Shown piece by piece: positions 12,037 through 23,250 of a stretch of 64,000 bases of DNA. Location of the stretch: contig CM057009.1 in NCBI GenBank assembly GCA_029891345.1, positions 89,389,416 through 89,453,415 of the forward strand, read 5' to 3'. The notes beneath the pieces are model-generated. The model saw only the letters and a program-made list of their open reading frames with translations, was not told where the DNA came from and did not search any database. The DNA is from Dryococelus australis (lineage: Eukaryota; Arthropoda; Insecta; Phasmatodea; Phasmatidae). Positions within the stretch are counted from its first letter, which is position 1. Each line of letters begins with the position of its first letter. The position numbers and the translations under genes were made by a program.

Positions 12037-12599
12037 TCTTATCAAAATATTTATATGGCCATCATTTTGTGTATCAATATCTGATTCCACTTTAATCATT
12101 TAACATTACATGACATTCTGTAGCACTAATAGTGTGCAAAATTAGGAGAAAATTAGTTGGATTGCTCCGGAAACATGGCAAAATGTTATAATTATCTTAC
12201 TTGAGCTTATTTTCCAAAAGGACAGTAAAGTATAATTTATATGCATAATTTATGGTTCTAATGAATACCGTTAGTGTATAAAAATTGGTTAAATTTATCG
12301 TATTGTTTATTAGATATACTGTACTAAAATAAATATTTATATCAACGTCGTTAAAAACCTCCACCATAGCTAAAACATGTTAGTTTGCTACCCAACTGTA
12401 GCACTACTTGCAAGAAAAATTTGGCAGTGATAGGTTGATTGGTCCTTGCGAAATGGCTTAAAACATTCTTTCATTTTTTTCAATTGACGATCTTCATAAA
12501 TTAAGGGCACAAATGTGATGTATTAGCACAGATACTGCTTGTAAAGCAAGTAGAGTTAAAATCGGTTACATAGTATAGTAAATATAGCACACTAAGGAA

Positions 12600-12840
12600 A
12601 AATGAGTGAGTAAGTGAAGGGATTTGGGCGGCTCTTAATAGCGTGGTCTTGAGTGCCGGTGAGGTGAAGCGAGGTGAGTACGGTGCAGTGCCGGAATGAA
12701 AGGGCTGGGGAAACGTGAGATCCCCGAGAAAACCCGCCGACCAGTGGCATCGTCCGGCAAGATTCCCACATGCAAAAATCTGGAGTAACCCTGTTCGCCT
12801 TGGTGGGAGGCGAGCATGCTAATCCGTCAGCCACTAAGGA
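12600..12840 (-). mobile_element. SINE, family A copy
   Basis: On the minus strand: GCATGCTCGCCTCCCACC, then GGGAATCTTGCCGGACGATG, CCACTGGTCGGCGGG, CTCGGGGATCTC, and the 3' end AAGAGCCGCCCAAATCCC. The same order is seen at 47.39, 58.60 (plus) and 56.27 kb (minus). The tRNA-like B box of this copy is partly lost. It is inserted inside the 270-bp tandem array, so it is younger than the array. Confidence 0.75.
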
Positions 12841-13050
12841 AAAATGTTTTGTAGTTGTCATTCTGAAAATAACGCTTTTTATACTTAAAGCATATTAAAC
12901 TTTATAGCCTGCCACAGTGCAACTTCTTCGCCTAATTTGGAATAAATCGATTTAATGTTTCCCTATACATGACACAAAGACTTTATTTGTTCATGCGGTG
13001 AATGTGTTACAGAGTGACGGAGAAATGAGGCTCTGTGTAAACAAATTTGA

Positions 13051-13154
<104 letters not shown>

Positions 13155-14162
13155 CTGCCAGCATAATAAGTTGACTTTTTTTCTTAATTTCGTAGACATA
13201 TCTTACCAAGATAAATGTTCATATAGCCGTCAATTGTATAATAAGTACCTGGACCACTTAAAACACATAATTAATATGGCCTGCCGTAGTCCTACTTGTT
13301 TACCGAATTTCGTAAATACATGTTGGATTATCCGGGTATATTGCCGGATTTAAATTTTAATTTGCCATGTTATACTATCTTACAAATTGTGAACAAAATC
13401 TTTGTCTATGTACATTTTATTTTTGTAATAAATAATGCGAACATGCAAAATTACTTTTGAATTAATTACGTTGGTTTGACCACATAACATACAAATATAA
13501 AATAGCAATATGGTCGCCATTTTGAAAATAAGTGTCTGGCCATTTTTGGTAGGAATAGGTCAATTGTTTCCCGAGATATGACATAAAATCTTTATAAAAA
13601 CCTATGGCGCTCTCTTAGAAAATGGTGTTCAAAAGTGGTTATTTTTGACATATATGATATTTGTAATAAATACTGTCAGCATACAAAATTTTTGTCGACT
13701 GAGTTTGAACGGTATGATAGTTATACCAAATAAACCTTAAATATTTGTATATCCGCCATTTTTAAAATAACTTTCTCATCAGTTTCAGTTGCATACGAGT
13801 ACATGCCATACCGTAGTATTATTTACGTTCCAAAACTGGTGAGAATTGATGAGTATTTTTTAAGATTTAACATAAATGCTTGGCTTTTTCATGCGGTGCG
13901 ATGTTCCCAAATGGTTGACCAACAACAATATCCATCTCTGAATTCGACGATCTTACGAAATATTATATGTGTACCGAGATTGATGAAATTCGGTTCACGT
14001 GTTAAAAAATTTAAAGGGGTGACACACATACACATAGAAACACACAGACAGGAAAATGATCTCGTAAGGCTTTCTTTTCTTCAAAAGTACGCTAAGAATT
14101 CAGTCCATCAAAGAAAAAAAGCAATTTTGATCCAATTTTGTTTAGTGAAGCTGGTGGTAGTA

Positions 14163-14713
14163 CACTATCTACCAAAAAGTAATTGGGCACCTGTGCACAA
14201 TGTTTGCTCGGTGGTTGTCATCCCGTCAGAATCTCGTAGGTCCACCTCTTGCGGTTATAACAGCAGCCAATCTGTCTGACATGCTCTCTACGAGTGTTTG
14301 CAGGACATCCACGGGGATTCGTCGCCATTCCTCTTGCAACCATTCCATGAGTTGAGCAATGGATTTTGGTCGCGCTTGACGAGCCCTCACCCGGCGATCC
14401 AATTCGTCCCAAAGATGTTCTATAGGGTTGAGGTCGGGACTCTGGGCGGTCCAGTCCAATCAGCGTACCACTTCATAGTAGCACTTGAAACATGGCACCT
14501 GGGATTGTCACCCTGGAAGTAACACGGGTCCTTTCCGCAAAAACGCCACAATGTTGAGAGAATTTCAGTCTCCAGAATGTTACAATATGCCTCTTTTTTA
14601 TGCTACCACGGACAAACACCAGCGGTCCTACGTCGAAGGCTGTGAAATGCAAGTTAACTGACGTACTGAATTACCCATCTTCACAGCTACCCAATTAATT
14701 TTGGTAGATAGTG
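14163..14713 (-). mobile_element. Internally deleted Tc1-like DNA transposon with both ends
   Basis: The left end CACTATCTACCAAAA (14,163) is the inverse of the right end TTTTGGTAGATAGTG (ending 14,713). The match continues about 30 bp, including AATTGGG and CCCAATTAATT. TA lies immediately outside each end (14,161-14,162 and 14,714-14,715), the Tc1/mariner target. Total length is about 551 bp against about 1.6 kb for a complete element. The 3' part of the transposase frame survives on the minus strand, next to the left end. Confidence 0.85.
14226..14600 (-). pseudogene. Tc1 transposase, C-terminal half, frameshifted
   Basis: This enzyme class cuts and pastes the element by a DDE/D mechanism. 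The minus strand carries ILETEILSTLWRF, then GDNPRCHVSSATMKWY, whose D corresponds to the second catalytic aspartate (family form QDNAPCH). After a frameshift near 14,460 comes DWTAQSPDLNPIEHLW, with the third catalytic residue E, and then ELDRRVRARQARPKS. The C-terminus is AVITARGGPTRF with stop at 14,226. The N-terminal helix-turn-helix domains and the first catalytic D are deleted. The well-kept SPDLNPIEHLW indicates a fairly recent death compared with the remnants at 1.3 and 29.6 kb. Confidence 0.85.
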
Positions 14714-14715
14714 TA

Positions 14716-16070
14716 TATTTTATTCTTTATGCTAAAACCTTTCGTCCCTTTCCTATTATCCTCACAATATTAAGGACCTCAAAACATTAAATTGTGGGAG
14801 GTGATATCGTTAGGAAGTGTGCGAACGTTTGAGAGGCCAAATTTAAACATTAGCCGTTTCCACACAGTTTGAACGTAGGGGATATATTTTGGCCTACAGG
14901 TACCTAGATAAAACAACCTCCACAAACACGGATTTTTCCTGTCAAAATGGCGTGACAGCCATTTCGTGACTACGTTCTAAGTGTTATGATTAATCCGTAC
15001 CAAAGGGAAAGAAATATAATAAAATTCGATTAGGCCTGTGATTAACTCCCTTGTGTCTTCACAATTATTCTTACAAGTATACGTGAAATATTTTCTAGCA
15101 GCTATATAAGGCAAGTTGTGGCAATATTATGAAATCAAAAAGTGTTAATGACCAATTTAATTGTATGCTCATCTATTGACAAAATCTGGTGTTTATTACT
15201 ATTGAGAACCACGAAAAATTATTATTTGAGTTTAGTTCTGGGAAACATAGTAAACCATTTTTATTAACGATGGAAAATATCGGGGGAAAAAATGTATTCT
15301 TCGCTCCTTGAAGATCGTAGTCGTGGTTATTATTTTAAAACTTACTTTGGAATGAATTATAAATATGGTAGTAAAAGTATTGAGAAATGCGATGTGATCC
15401 AATACGGCGGTAATACTGATGTCAGGTGTAATTTGGATTTTTTATTCGTTATTGCGTGAAACGATTAAATATTACTATATGAAATATTTGGGTCTTGAGT
15501 ACACTGGAACAACTTCACTGAAGGTGTTTATTTATAGGTAGGAAAATAATATGTTTTGAATCTCGCAAGTCGTTGAATTTACGGAATAGTGTCTAGCACA
15601 GGGGGAAACATCGCCATCTAAATTTTACGATCGCTAAAAGTATAACCTAATACAGAACAATACCAGAAATGGTAACACCATATCGTTTTTTCTGCTGCAG
15701 TGATACTTATATAAACTGTGAGTAATGAAGCTGTTGCGAAGTTTTGCAGTTTTAAAACTTTAATTTTGTAACTGTCTATTAAGTAGAGCTGTGTTAAAAA
15801 TATTACGCAGTGACCGTCGGGAGTAAACAATATTTCCTTATTAAGTCAGATTAAAGTCAGATAATGTAAATGTTGAGCACATTAGCTGCCTGAATTTAAC
15901 AAATATCTGTGCTTATAAAATGGATTGCTTTCACAAGGCTGAATGTTTTGCGAGGTAAGTATCATTTGTACGCTATTGTATAACGCACCGCCTTAAATGT
16001 TCTTAGAGGAAAAGAAAATGTTCTATTCGCGATGTCAGTGAACTGATAAATCCATCTTTTTAGACTGTCC
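14716..16070. other. AT-rich DNA with little structure
   Basis: No repeat family or protein is recognised. One plus-strand detail: AAAATGG at 15,918-15,924 opens MDCFHKAECFAR and runs into a strong donor, GAG followed by GTAAGT at 15,955-15,960. Its phase does not fit the hydrophobic exon candidate at 46.7 kb, so no gene model follows from it. Confidence 0.35.
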
Positions 16071-16427
16071 ATGTTTGTACAATGTTTAACATATCACAGT
16101 GCCGTGCAAATCGCTATCCAGCGTTTGACAGCAGCGTCCTACATGACTAAAACAGGGCCTGTGAGCAGTGCTGAATTATCGCCACTTCCGTTGTGTCTTC
16201 GGGCGAAGTTCCTACGTGATATTGGCACATTCTTGGCACCATTTCCAGCGGCTATTAATCAGGAATGTGTGATGACTGTTCCACACTGTGAGGGTTGTTT
16301 CGGCACCTATGTAATGGAGAAAGGGACGAGCATGAATAGGACGGATAGACGAAGGTGGGGTTTGTCCCGGACAGCAAGCACCATTATTCCTGCACGCTTT
16401 GGGAGAGAACTTGTGTTCCAATGACAA
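16071..16427. other. Unidentified open stretch, both strands
   Basis: The plus strand is open for 117 codons (16,071-16,424) and the minus strand for 71 (16,427-16,212). GC content is higher than the flanks. I recognise no motif in either: the plus frame has AKFLRDIGTFLAPFP and ECVMTVPHCEGCFGTY, which match nothing I know. A decayed transposon or an exon with untranslated sequence are both possible. No good splice sites are seen at the edges. Confidence 0.2.
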
Positions 16428-16654
16428 GTAGTCCCTGCAGCTATCTTATAACTCCTTAGAGAAAAAATATATTATTTCAGTATAACAATAATATTTGTTT
16501 GTGTAGCATTTGTTTAAGATAAAAGATATTTTGTTCGTACCCCAAATGAATTAAATTTGCTCAAAATGTCAAATAATCAATTCAAAACAACTCTTATCTG
16601 GCCAAACAAATCTTAAGTTAACTAAATGAAATGTTTTGGACATACCCCATTGAT

Positions 16655-16867
16655 ACACAATGTCGTCACAAAAAACCAAGTCTGAGACTTAAGGAAACAC
16701 GAAAAACGAGCCAAGAGTGGCTTTAGTCATGATATACACATACAACGTATAATAATTACCACAGAGAATTGTAAGTTTTATGTATATATTTTGACTTCAC
16801 CCACTCTTGGCTCGTTTATCGTGCTTGTTTCATGTCTCAGACTTGAGTTCCTGTGACGACGTAGTGT
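16655..16867. mobile_element. Palindromic MITE of about 213 bp
   Basis: Arms of about 65 bp are inverted copies: ACACAATGTCGTCACA ... AAGTCTGAGAC ... ACGAGCCAAGAGTGG on the left, CCACTCTTGGCTCGT ... GTCTCAGACTTGAG ... GTGACGACGTAGTGT on the right. The spacer of about 80 bp is AT-rich. There is no coding capacity, so it is a non-autonomous DNA element. A further end of the same family lies near 19,670-19,785. Target duplication is not clear. Confidence 0.8.
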
Positions 16868-17092
16868 AAGAATGGAGAACGTTCAAAACATTTCACTTAA
16901 TTATTCACCCCATCGCAATACTCGTTTAAAAAACAAAAAATTAGGTCATTTCAGTATGTTAAACACATATTTAGTGTAAGCAAACGTATTGTTACAATTT
17001 GTCAAAAAATTAATATCTCTACTCACACGCGAAATATTTGAACGAAAAATTAATTTGCTGTGACAAAAGATTTTATTGGCAACACTAATCCA

Positions 17093-17300
17093 CACTGAGA
17101 GAAAGGCCAACAAAATATTGGTTTGTATAGTACTAAAAGTATATTTAATTGACCAGACAAATTGTTTTGTTGAGTAAACAAATATTTAAAGCACCAATAT
17201 TAATTTCGTTCATCTAGCAAAATACATGTTGGAATAAACAAAACCTCTGTGTTGGGCCGAAATAAATTTGGACTGTCAACAAAATAATTTGTTGAATCAA

Positions 17301-17373
<73 letters not shown>

Positions 17374-17885
17374 TTTGGCCACTAATTTGATTGCCTCCGT
17401 TCGAAAATACAGCTCGAGAGTTTGTTTGCGTTTTTTTGTGGCAATTAGGTCAGTAATTTATTGATGTTCAGACCTCATAATGGTATAAGCATTCTGATAA
17501 AACAATTTCAACAGGAAACTGAAAATTAAATATGTAAAACTTTGAACATTCACCTGGGCACTTTGTACAATATTTGAATTGTATTTATTTTAAAACACTG
17601 CAATTTCATTCTTAGTGAATTTTGCTGAGGTTACTAGGGTGTAGCGCGCTCGCGGAAACGATCTAGCTTCGAATCATGGTTAGGCTTGCGTTTTTGTATA
17701 CATTAACCGAAATAGTTAAATGTAAGTAGAGGTAAACATATATTTAGTTGCACCAACCAAATCTTTGTTTGGGGAAACCCAATAATGACAAGAAAATAAT
17801 TTGGTCACAGCAACAAAATACTGCATTTTCCCTATACAAACAATTATTTTCGTTGCTCCAAACTCAAGAAATCTTTTTTTTCAGT
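17093..17885 (+). repeat. Composite repeat with tRNA-like core and inverted ends
   Basis: The order is E-part reversed (17,093-17,300), an (AT)n array (17,300-17,370), H-part (17,385-17,600), tRNA-like stretch (17,638-17,690, with CTAGCTTCGAATCATGG as B box), and E-part forward (17,690-17,885, ending CAAGAAATCTTTTTTTTCAG). H, tRNA-like core and E recur in the same order on the minus strand at 54,310-53,785; H and a tRNA-like core recur at 62,820-62,500. The E-parts at the two ends are partly inverted copies of each other (GTTTGTATAG, GACCAAATT). This is more than a simple SINE. It has no protein frame. Confidence 0.55.
17300..17370. repeat. (AT)n microsatellite
   Basis: About 71 bases of AT with one CA interruption, inside the composite repeat at the junction of its E- and H-parts. 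Confidence 0.95.
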
Positions 17886-18865
17886 TTATGATTTTCTGTG
17901 ACAGGCATGCTTGAATGGTAGTATATCCAATCGTCGAGTAGTTGATAGCATAGTTTCACTGAAAAAGATAATACAGGAGTTTTTATAGACTGCGTATTTA
18001 AGCTGAAAATAATCATAAATGAGTCATGAATTATTATTCCAATGTGCCAGCAAAATATTGTTCGAGTCTAAACCCATCCTCTTTGACTGAAGTTGGTTGA
18101 GTGCATCCTACACAATACCAAATTTATACTGATTTTTGTGTCCATGGAGGATATTAAAGGAGAATGTCTAAACTCTTTAGATAACCTCCAAAAATAAAGC
18201 TGACTGAAAATATAATGGGGTAATTTGGAAGAACTGCGCGGTGAAAATGTTTGCTGAGATATCGGATAAATTACCAATGGTAAGTTAGATTAATGGATCT
18301 TTACGCATGAATATTTGCGTTATGAAGCCCAGATATAATTATTGTACCACTTAAATGAAATTTTTTATAATTGTGCAAAACATTGTAAACTATTATAATA
18401 TTTTGACCAGCATTTAAAAGATGTTAAAAAAAAATTGAAATCTTTGAAGTTTATAAAATATGATAAAGCAATAAATGTTATTACTTGTATTTAATGACAT
18501 AATATAGATATTTTCAGAACACTTTTATTTTTAACTTTTTCATATTTTTAAATGTTATTAGTTTAATAACTGTTTATATTTTGATATGAGATGTTTTACT
18601 TTTTGTTTACTGTTAATTTACTATGTATACATCTTATTTATTTCAGTTATTCTAAATTTTCGTTAATTTCACCTTCCCTTTTCCCATGTATTTATTGGAT
18701 AAAATGTGTTTCATTTTAAAATCTTTAGACTAGTCACTAGTATCAAGCTATTTAAATGTCCTTTTTTTTAGGATTTAATATAGTCTTTTCTAATATACAT
18801 TTAAATATATTTTTTTGTTATTCAGGTATTAACATTATACAAAATGAAACAAAGAACAACATTAC
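17886..18865. other. AT-rich DNA with one possible first-exon signal
   Basis: Most of it is AT-rich with no protein or repeat. On the plus strand, GTGAAAATG at 18,241-18,249 opens MFAEISDKLPM, which ends exactly at ATG followed by GTAAGT (18,280-18,285), a strong donor in phase 0. This could be a short start exon, and its phase fits the hydrophobic exon candidate at 46,725. Nothing else supports it. Confidence 0.25.
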
Positions 18866-19112
18866 TTAGGTAGGTAGGTGGGCTTAACGTCTCGTCAACA
18901 GCGAGGTCATTAGAGACGGAGCAAGTTGCGCAGGGAAGAGGGATTGTGGGGAGGAATCGGCCATGGCCTTTGTTAGGAACACATGCCAGCATTCGCCTGG
19001 AGTGATTTCGGAAAATAATTTAAAACCGAAAGCAGGATGTTTGGGCCGGAAACCGAACCCGGGTCCTCCCGAATGAGAGTCTAGTGAGTTCCCACTGCAC
19101 CACCTCACTCGA
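18866..19112 (-). mobile_element. SINE, family B copy
   Basis: On the minus strand: GAGTGAGGTGGTGCAGTGGG (A box), ACTCTCATTCGGGAGGACC (anticodon-like arm), GGGTTCGGTTTCCGG (B box). The body contains GGCATGTGTTCCTAAC and GGCCGATTCC, and the 3' end GACGTTAAGCCCACC. It has the layout of SINEs I associate with orthopteroid insects, which is why I suggest that group. A 3' fragment of the family lies at 50,205-50,255. Confidence 0.75.
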
Positions 19113-19254
19113 TAACTTTATTAAGTTTTACTCTTTTTCATCTATATGTAAAAAATCATAATTGTCTTTAAATATACGATTGTGTTCCTTAACCTAATAC
19201 GGCAAACATTTGTTAACGCCAGCCCTATTTATAATATTATTTTAACGGTAAGTG

Positions 19255-19312
19255 ATAAAATATATAAGACGGTGCAGATTTCAGCTCCCGAAATGTCCAA
19301 ACTCGTGTAAGT
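19255..19312 (+). promoter_or_regulatory. Weak TATA / first-exon candidate
   Basis: TATATAA at 19,261-19,267 is followed by TTCAG at 19,280-19,284, ATGTCCAAACTC at 19,293 and GTAAGT at 19,307-19,312. The TATA-to-start spacing (about 22) is shorter than usual. Downstream is a GT/GTC-rich, probably noncoding stretch. Chance is a fair explanation. Confidence 0.15.
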
Positions 19313-19669
19313 AAACCTACTGTGTTTTTCTGTGTCGTCGTCGTTGTGTCGTCCAGTTTGTGCGAAAATTTTGGTGTCGTCTCAGAGCTCGTCTGTGCTG
19401 TCTAAGTTGTTTTGTCCTTGGCTTTTTCATTTTTTCAGTTTGATTGAAACTAACGGTGTTCTGTGTCATCGATACGTCTTGTAGCCTTGCGGTCGTTACT
19501 TCATCATGTCATCCTGTCTTGTGCAAAAAAAAATGGTTTTCGTTGATGTGCTGGCCTGCCCTTCTTAATTTAGGCTGTCCTTGGGTGATTTAGTTTTTTT
19601 TTTTTTTTCGTTTGATTATTCATTCTGTAATTTTTTTTCTATTTCGTTATTTATCTGACAAAATTCTGT

Positions 19670-19785
19670 GTGGGGTATATTTTACATTCTATTTATATAT
19701 TTTGACTACAGCTACGCTCAGCTCGTTTTTGTGTTCGTTATTTGAGTCTAGGACTGGGTTTTCTATGACGAGACTGTGAAACAAT
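19670..19785 (+). mobile_element. End fragment related to the 16.66-kb MITE
   Basis: TATATTTTGACTACAGCTACGC, then CAGCTCGTTTTTGTG and TTTGAGTCTAGGACTGGG follow the right half of the 16.66-kb MITE (TATATTTTGACTTCACC, GGCTCGTTTATCGTG, GACTTGAGTTCCTG). The matching left arm was not found nearby. Confidence 0.5.
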
Positions 19786-20745
19786 GGCGTATTTTCAATA
19801 TATATTCCACTTGCCCATTATTTGTTTCGACGCACTTTTTAAAAACCTTTAATTTTATTCTAAATCGTAAAATTTACATCAGTTTTATTTCATGAAACTC
19901 ATCTAATTCGATGAAATGATAAAATGCCTTATTAACATATTACTAATTTCTCTGTTATCACTATTTAGAATTTGAATGCTCTTTATATATTATTTACGTT
20001 ATTATTATATAATTGTGAAAGAACATTGCTTTCAAACCGTCTGCAAACTTCTCTCTGCCAAATATCTGCAAGAAATTCGCGGTAGCGCCATCATCACAAA
20101 TTGTGAGCCTACCTGATGCTAAAAAGTATCTCTCGTTAGGAGTGTTCCATTCTAATTCCAGTATGTGAACTTAAATTATTTTGTCTCTCATTATACTCGG
20201 TTGGGATTCGCCTTGCTCGGTAGACTTATCAAGTTCCTGGCTATTTACTTATGTGGATTTGCCAGAGGCTGGGAAAACACACCGTGATGCTACATAGTTT
20301 ATAAATTGCATTTTGTGGCTACTGTAACGGTCCAGTGGCCAGAAGCCGAAGAAAGCACTGACGCCGACAGCTGGCCAGTATGTATGAAGAAAGAAGCGAG
20401 CAGCCCATTTTGTTGCGTTCCGCGCGCATGAGAGTATAATTAATTTAGGTGTTTCCGACGAGAAACATTGGTTTAATAGACTGAACATAGGCGTAAAATT
20501 AAAGAAAGTCTTAAAATTAAATGCAATAGCATATAGATCCTATATTTTACAGCCATGCCCACTACGATATATCGAATTATTTTCATTAATCGTTGTCCAG
20601 TAATTTTCCTCTTACGTATGGGAGAGTAAATATTTTTTAACTTTTATGGATAGTTGCTATTTTTTTAAGTTTCATTCATGACTAAATTTATGTTGCTGTA
20701 TCTGTTGCCTTATTTATGAAACAATTTAATTATTGCACACTAGTA
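19786..20745. other. AT-rich DNA with no recognised feature
   Basis: A somewhat GC-richer part (20,230-20,440) holds a minus-strand frame of 79 codons with no known motif. Nothing else is seen. Confidence 0.4.
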
Positions 20746-21414
20746 GTAGAGAAATGATGACTTTGTCACAAGAGGACACGGAAAAGGTCCTGGAGCCGAA
20801 CGTCGTCATTTTGGAATTTCTCCTTTTTCCTCAAATTTGCCCTTTTTCCCCAAAACAATTCCCTCTTTCCCCTCTAAAAAGCACCGAGCGTCCCAGCTGC
20901 AAAAACGATACGTAGAAAAACAATTTTCAGCCAATTCAGGTGATTTCGGAAGTATCGTTTTCTAGGGCAGAGCAGTGGCGAACATAAGAATTTGTCGACT
21001 GACTCAGATATTTCATTGACCTTTAAAAACGTGGGTATTTCTTGTGCATTGTTGAGATATCTTCAATCATTTGAAAACTGAAGGAACGGGGATATATCGC
21101 ATGATGTTACGAACTGATTTCTTCTAAAATTGTAATTACAGCATAATAATAAATGATTATTAAATAACTGTTTATTTTTATTTTTTTGTGTGTATCGTAT
21201 CATTTTATCCCTCACAATTTTAAAATGGTGCTATGAGCACTCAACTATTAACGGAAATATCTGCATATAGATTGATAATATAGATTTAGGTGTAAAAATT
21301 CTTCGATAATTGACTGCATAAAAACATTAATTATGTCTCCATCTACGAATTTGCAGGCAGTTGGCGAAGGAATGTAATTTTTATACACATGTGTGGGATT
21401 AAACCCTATGAGAG

Positions 21415-22335
21415 ATCGTAGGATTGAATGGAAGATTGGAGGACTGATTTTGTAGGACTCGAGGATTGGGGGATTGATTTTAGGTTTGGAGGATTGATTC
21501 GAGGATTGGTGCGGATTGGTGCGAAGGAAGATTGGTGTGGATTGGTGCGGATGATTGTTGAGCACTGGTGAGGAGAAAGGAGGCTTGTGGAGGATTAGTG
21601 AGGATATGTGAGGAGGATCGGCGAGGATTGGTAATTATTGCTGAGGAGGATTGCTGAGAATTGGTAAGAAGGATTCGTAGGGAGGATTGGTGAGCTGGTT
21701 TTGTGAGAATTATTGAGGATTATGAGGAATGCTGAGGATTGGTGACGGGGATTTGAAAAGGATAAGTGAGGAGGATTTGTGAGGAAGAATATTAAGGAGT
21801 ACTGGTGAGGATTGGTGAGGAGAATTTCTTAGGATTGGCGTGGATTGGTGTGGAGGAATGCTGAGTATTTGTGAGCAAAAATTATGATTGTGAAGGATTG
21901 GTGAGGAATGAGGAGGATTGGTCAGGAGGATTGGTGAGGAGGATTTTCGAGGAGAATCGCTGAGAATTGGTGAAGAGGATTGGTGAGAATTGGTAAGGAA
22001 TCGTGATGAAGATTCATAAGGATAGGTGAGGATGATTTGTGAAGAGGATTGGTGAGTTGGAATTGGTGAGGAGGATTGATGGAAAAATTGTGAAAGATTG
22101 ATGAAAATTTGTGAAAGATTGATGGAACGATTGAAATATTAATGGAATGATTGAAATACTGTGGAGCTGATTGGGTTTGTGGAATGGATTGCAAAATGTA
22201 TATGGAAAGATTGCAAAAGATTATGAAAAACTGAAAGATTGATGGAAAAATTGAAAGAGTTTGGAGTGGATTTAGGAGCAGAATGAAAAATATTGATAGA
22301 AAGGTTGCGGAAGTTTATGAAATGTGGATGAATAA
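21415..22335 (+). repeat. G-rich minisatellite (GGATTGGTGAGGA type)
   Basis: About 920 bases built from variants of GGATTGGTGAGGA and, at the right end, of AAGATTGATGGAA. The plus strand is nearly free of C. The minus-strand frames in it (rich in H, Q, S, N, P) are products of the repeat and not genes. It fills the core of the small foldback element. Confidence 0.85.
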
Positions 22336-22412
22336 ACAAGTCTTTAAATGGTTTATTATTTTTAAAAACTTATTATAATTATTTTGTTTTTCTAATTTTT
22401 TTGGGATTTTCA

Positions 22413-22440
22413 AGGTCAAAGGTCACTGAGGTCAAGGTCA
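22413..22440 (+). promoter_or_regulatory. Nuclear-receptor-type direct repeats (DR1) in foldback element
   Basis: AGGTCAAAGGTCA at 22,413-22,425 is two AGGTCA half-sites with a one-base spacer (DR1), followed by AGGTCAAGGTCA at 22,429-22,440. DR1 is the known binding site type for RXR/USP, HNF4 and COUP-TF receptors; TCAAGGTCA is the FTZ-F1/ERR type. The match is exact. Whether any receptor binds here is not known. Confidence 0.45.
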
Positions 22441-23250
22441 CCGGGATAAAACACCGCGGTAGTAGTAATTAATGTCATATGCTTGAGACTTAGTTGAGTT
22501 TATTTCATTTTGGAGTTTTTTTTGTTTCCTAGGTCATCCAAGGTCATGATTACAGGGTCAGGGTTATTGGTCACCTTCATCCAAGATGGAGTTGGCTGAC
22601 ATTTAAAAATTGTGGCTGCTTGGTTACGGGCCTTCGTAACCTCTAAGCACGAACATTTAAAATTTAAATTTCATATTTTTTTAAAATAATATGTTGAATA
22701 ATTTTTTATAAATATTCGGGGACTTTTCGGGAATTTTTTTGAGATTTTGGGGATTTTTGGGTTCAAGATCATTCCAGGTCAAAGGTTAAGTTCAAGATCA
22801 CCTGCATCCAATATGGTGGCTAAGATGGCTTACAAAACTACGATGGCTGATGGTTGTGTCTAGCTTCGTTCCTGGATACTGGGTATCGATTTGGCGCATT
22901 CTATGTCTATAAAACCAATATGGCTGCCAGTGCTCTGCCCTCGAAAACGATATTCCTAAAATCGCCTGAATTGACTGAAAATTGTCTTTCTGGCGATCGT
23001 TTTTGCAATTGGGAGTCTCGGTGCTTTTTGGGAGAAAAACGGGTATTTTTTTAAGGTAAAAGGGAAAATGTGAGAGAAAGATGGCAATTTTTAGTGGGAT
23101 AGGGATTTAGTCAATTATGAGAGGAAGAAGGACAATTTTTTTTTTTAGGAAAAAGGGTACTTTTGAGGAAAAAAGCGAAATTCTAAAATGGCGGTGCCGG
23201 CTCCGGCTCCGGTCCCCCATCTCCTTGTGCCAAAGTCATCGTTTCTCTAC

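Larger units (their letters stand above)
20746..23250. mobile_element. Foldback element, small copy (about 2.5 kb)
   Basis: The left end (20,746-20,985) and right end (22,920-23,250) are inverted copies: GTAGAGAAATGATGACTTTG and CAAAGTCATCGTTTCTCTAC at the tips, then CACCGAGCGTCCCAG against CTCCCAATTGC...GCACCGAGACTCCCAA read in reverse, and GGGCAGAGCAGTGGCG against TGGCTGCCAGTGCTCTGCCC. The interior has a G-rich minisatellite (21,415-22,335) and AGGTCA direct repeats (22,413-22,440). There is no transposase frame. Text such as AACCAATATGGCTGCCAGTGCTCTG also occurs in the right arm of the 37.74-46.21 kb element, so both belong to one family. Confidence 0.75.

Noticed and set aside
13803-14279. 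158-codon plus-strand gene
   Set aside because: It runs from the 270-bp tandem array across simple sequence into the Tc1 element, so it has no single origin and shows no domain.
21248-22339. Minus-strand frames rich in H, Q, S, N and P as a structural protein
   Set aside because: They are translations of the G-rich minisatellite.
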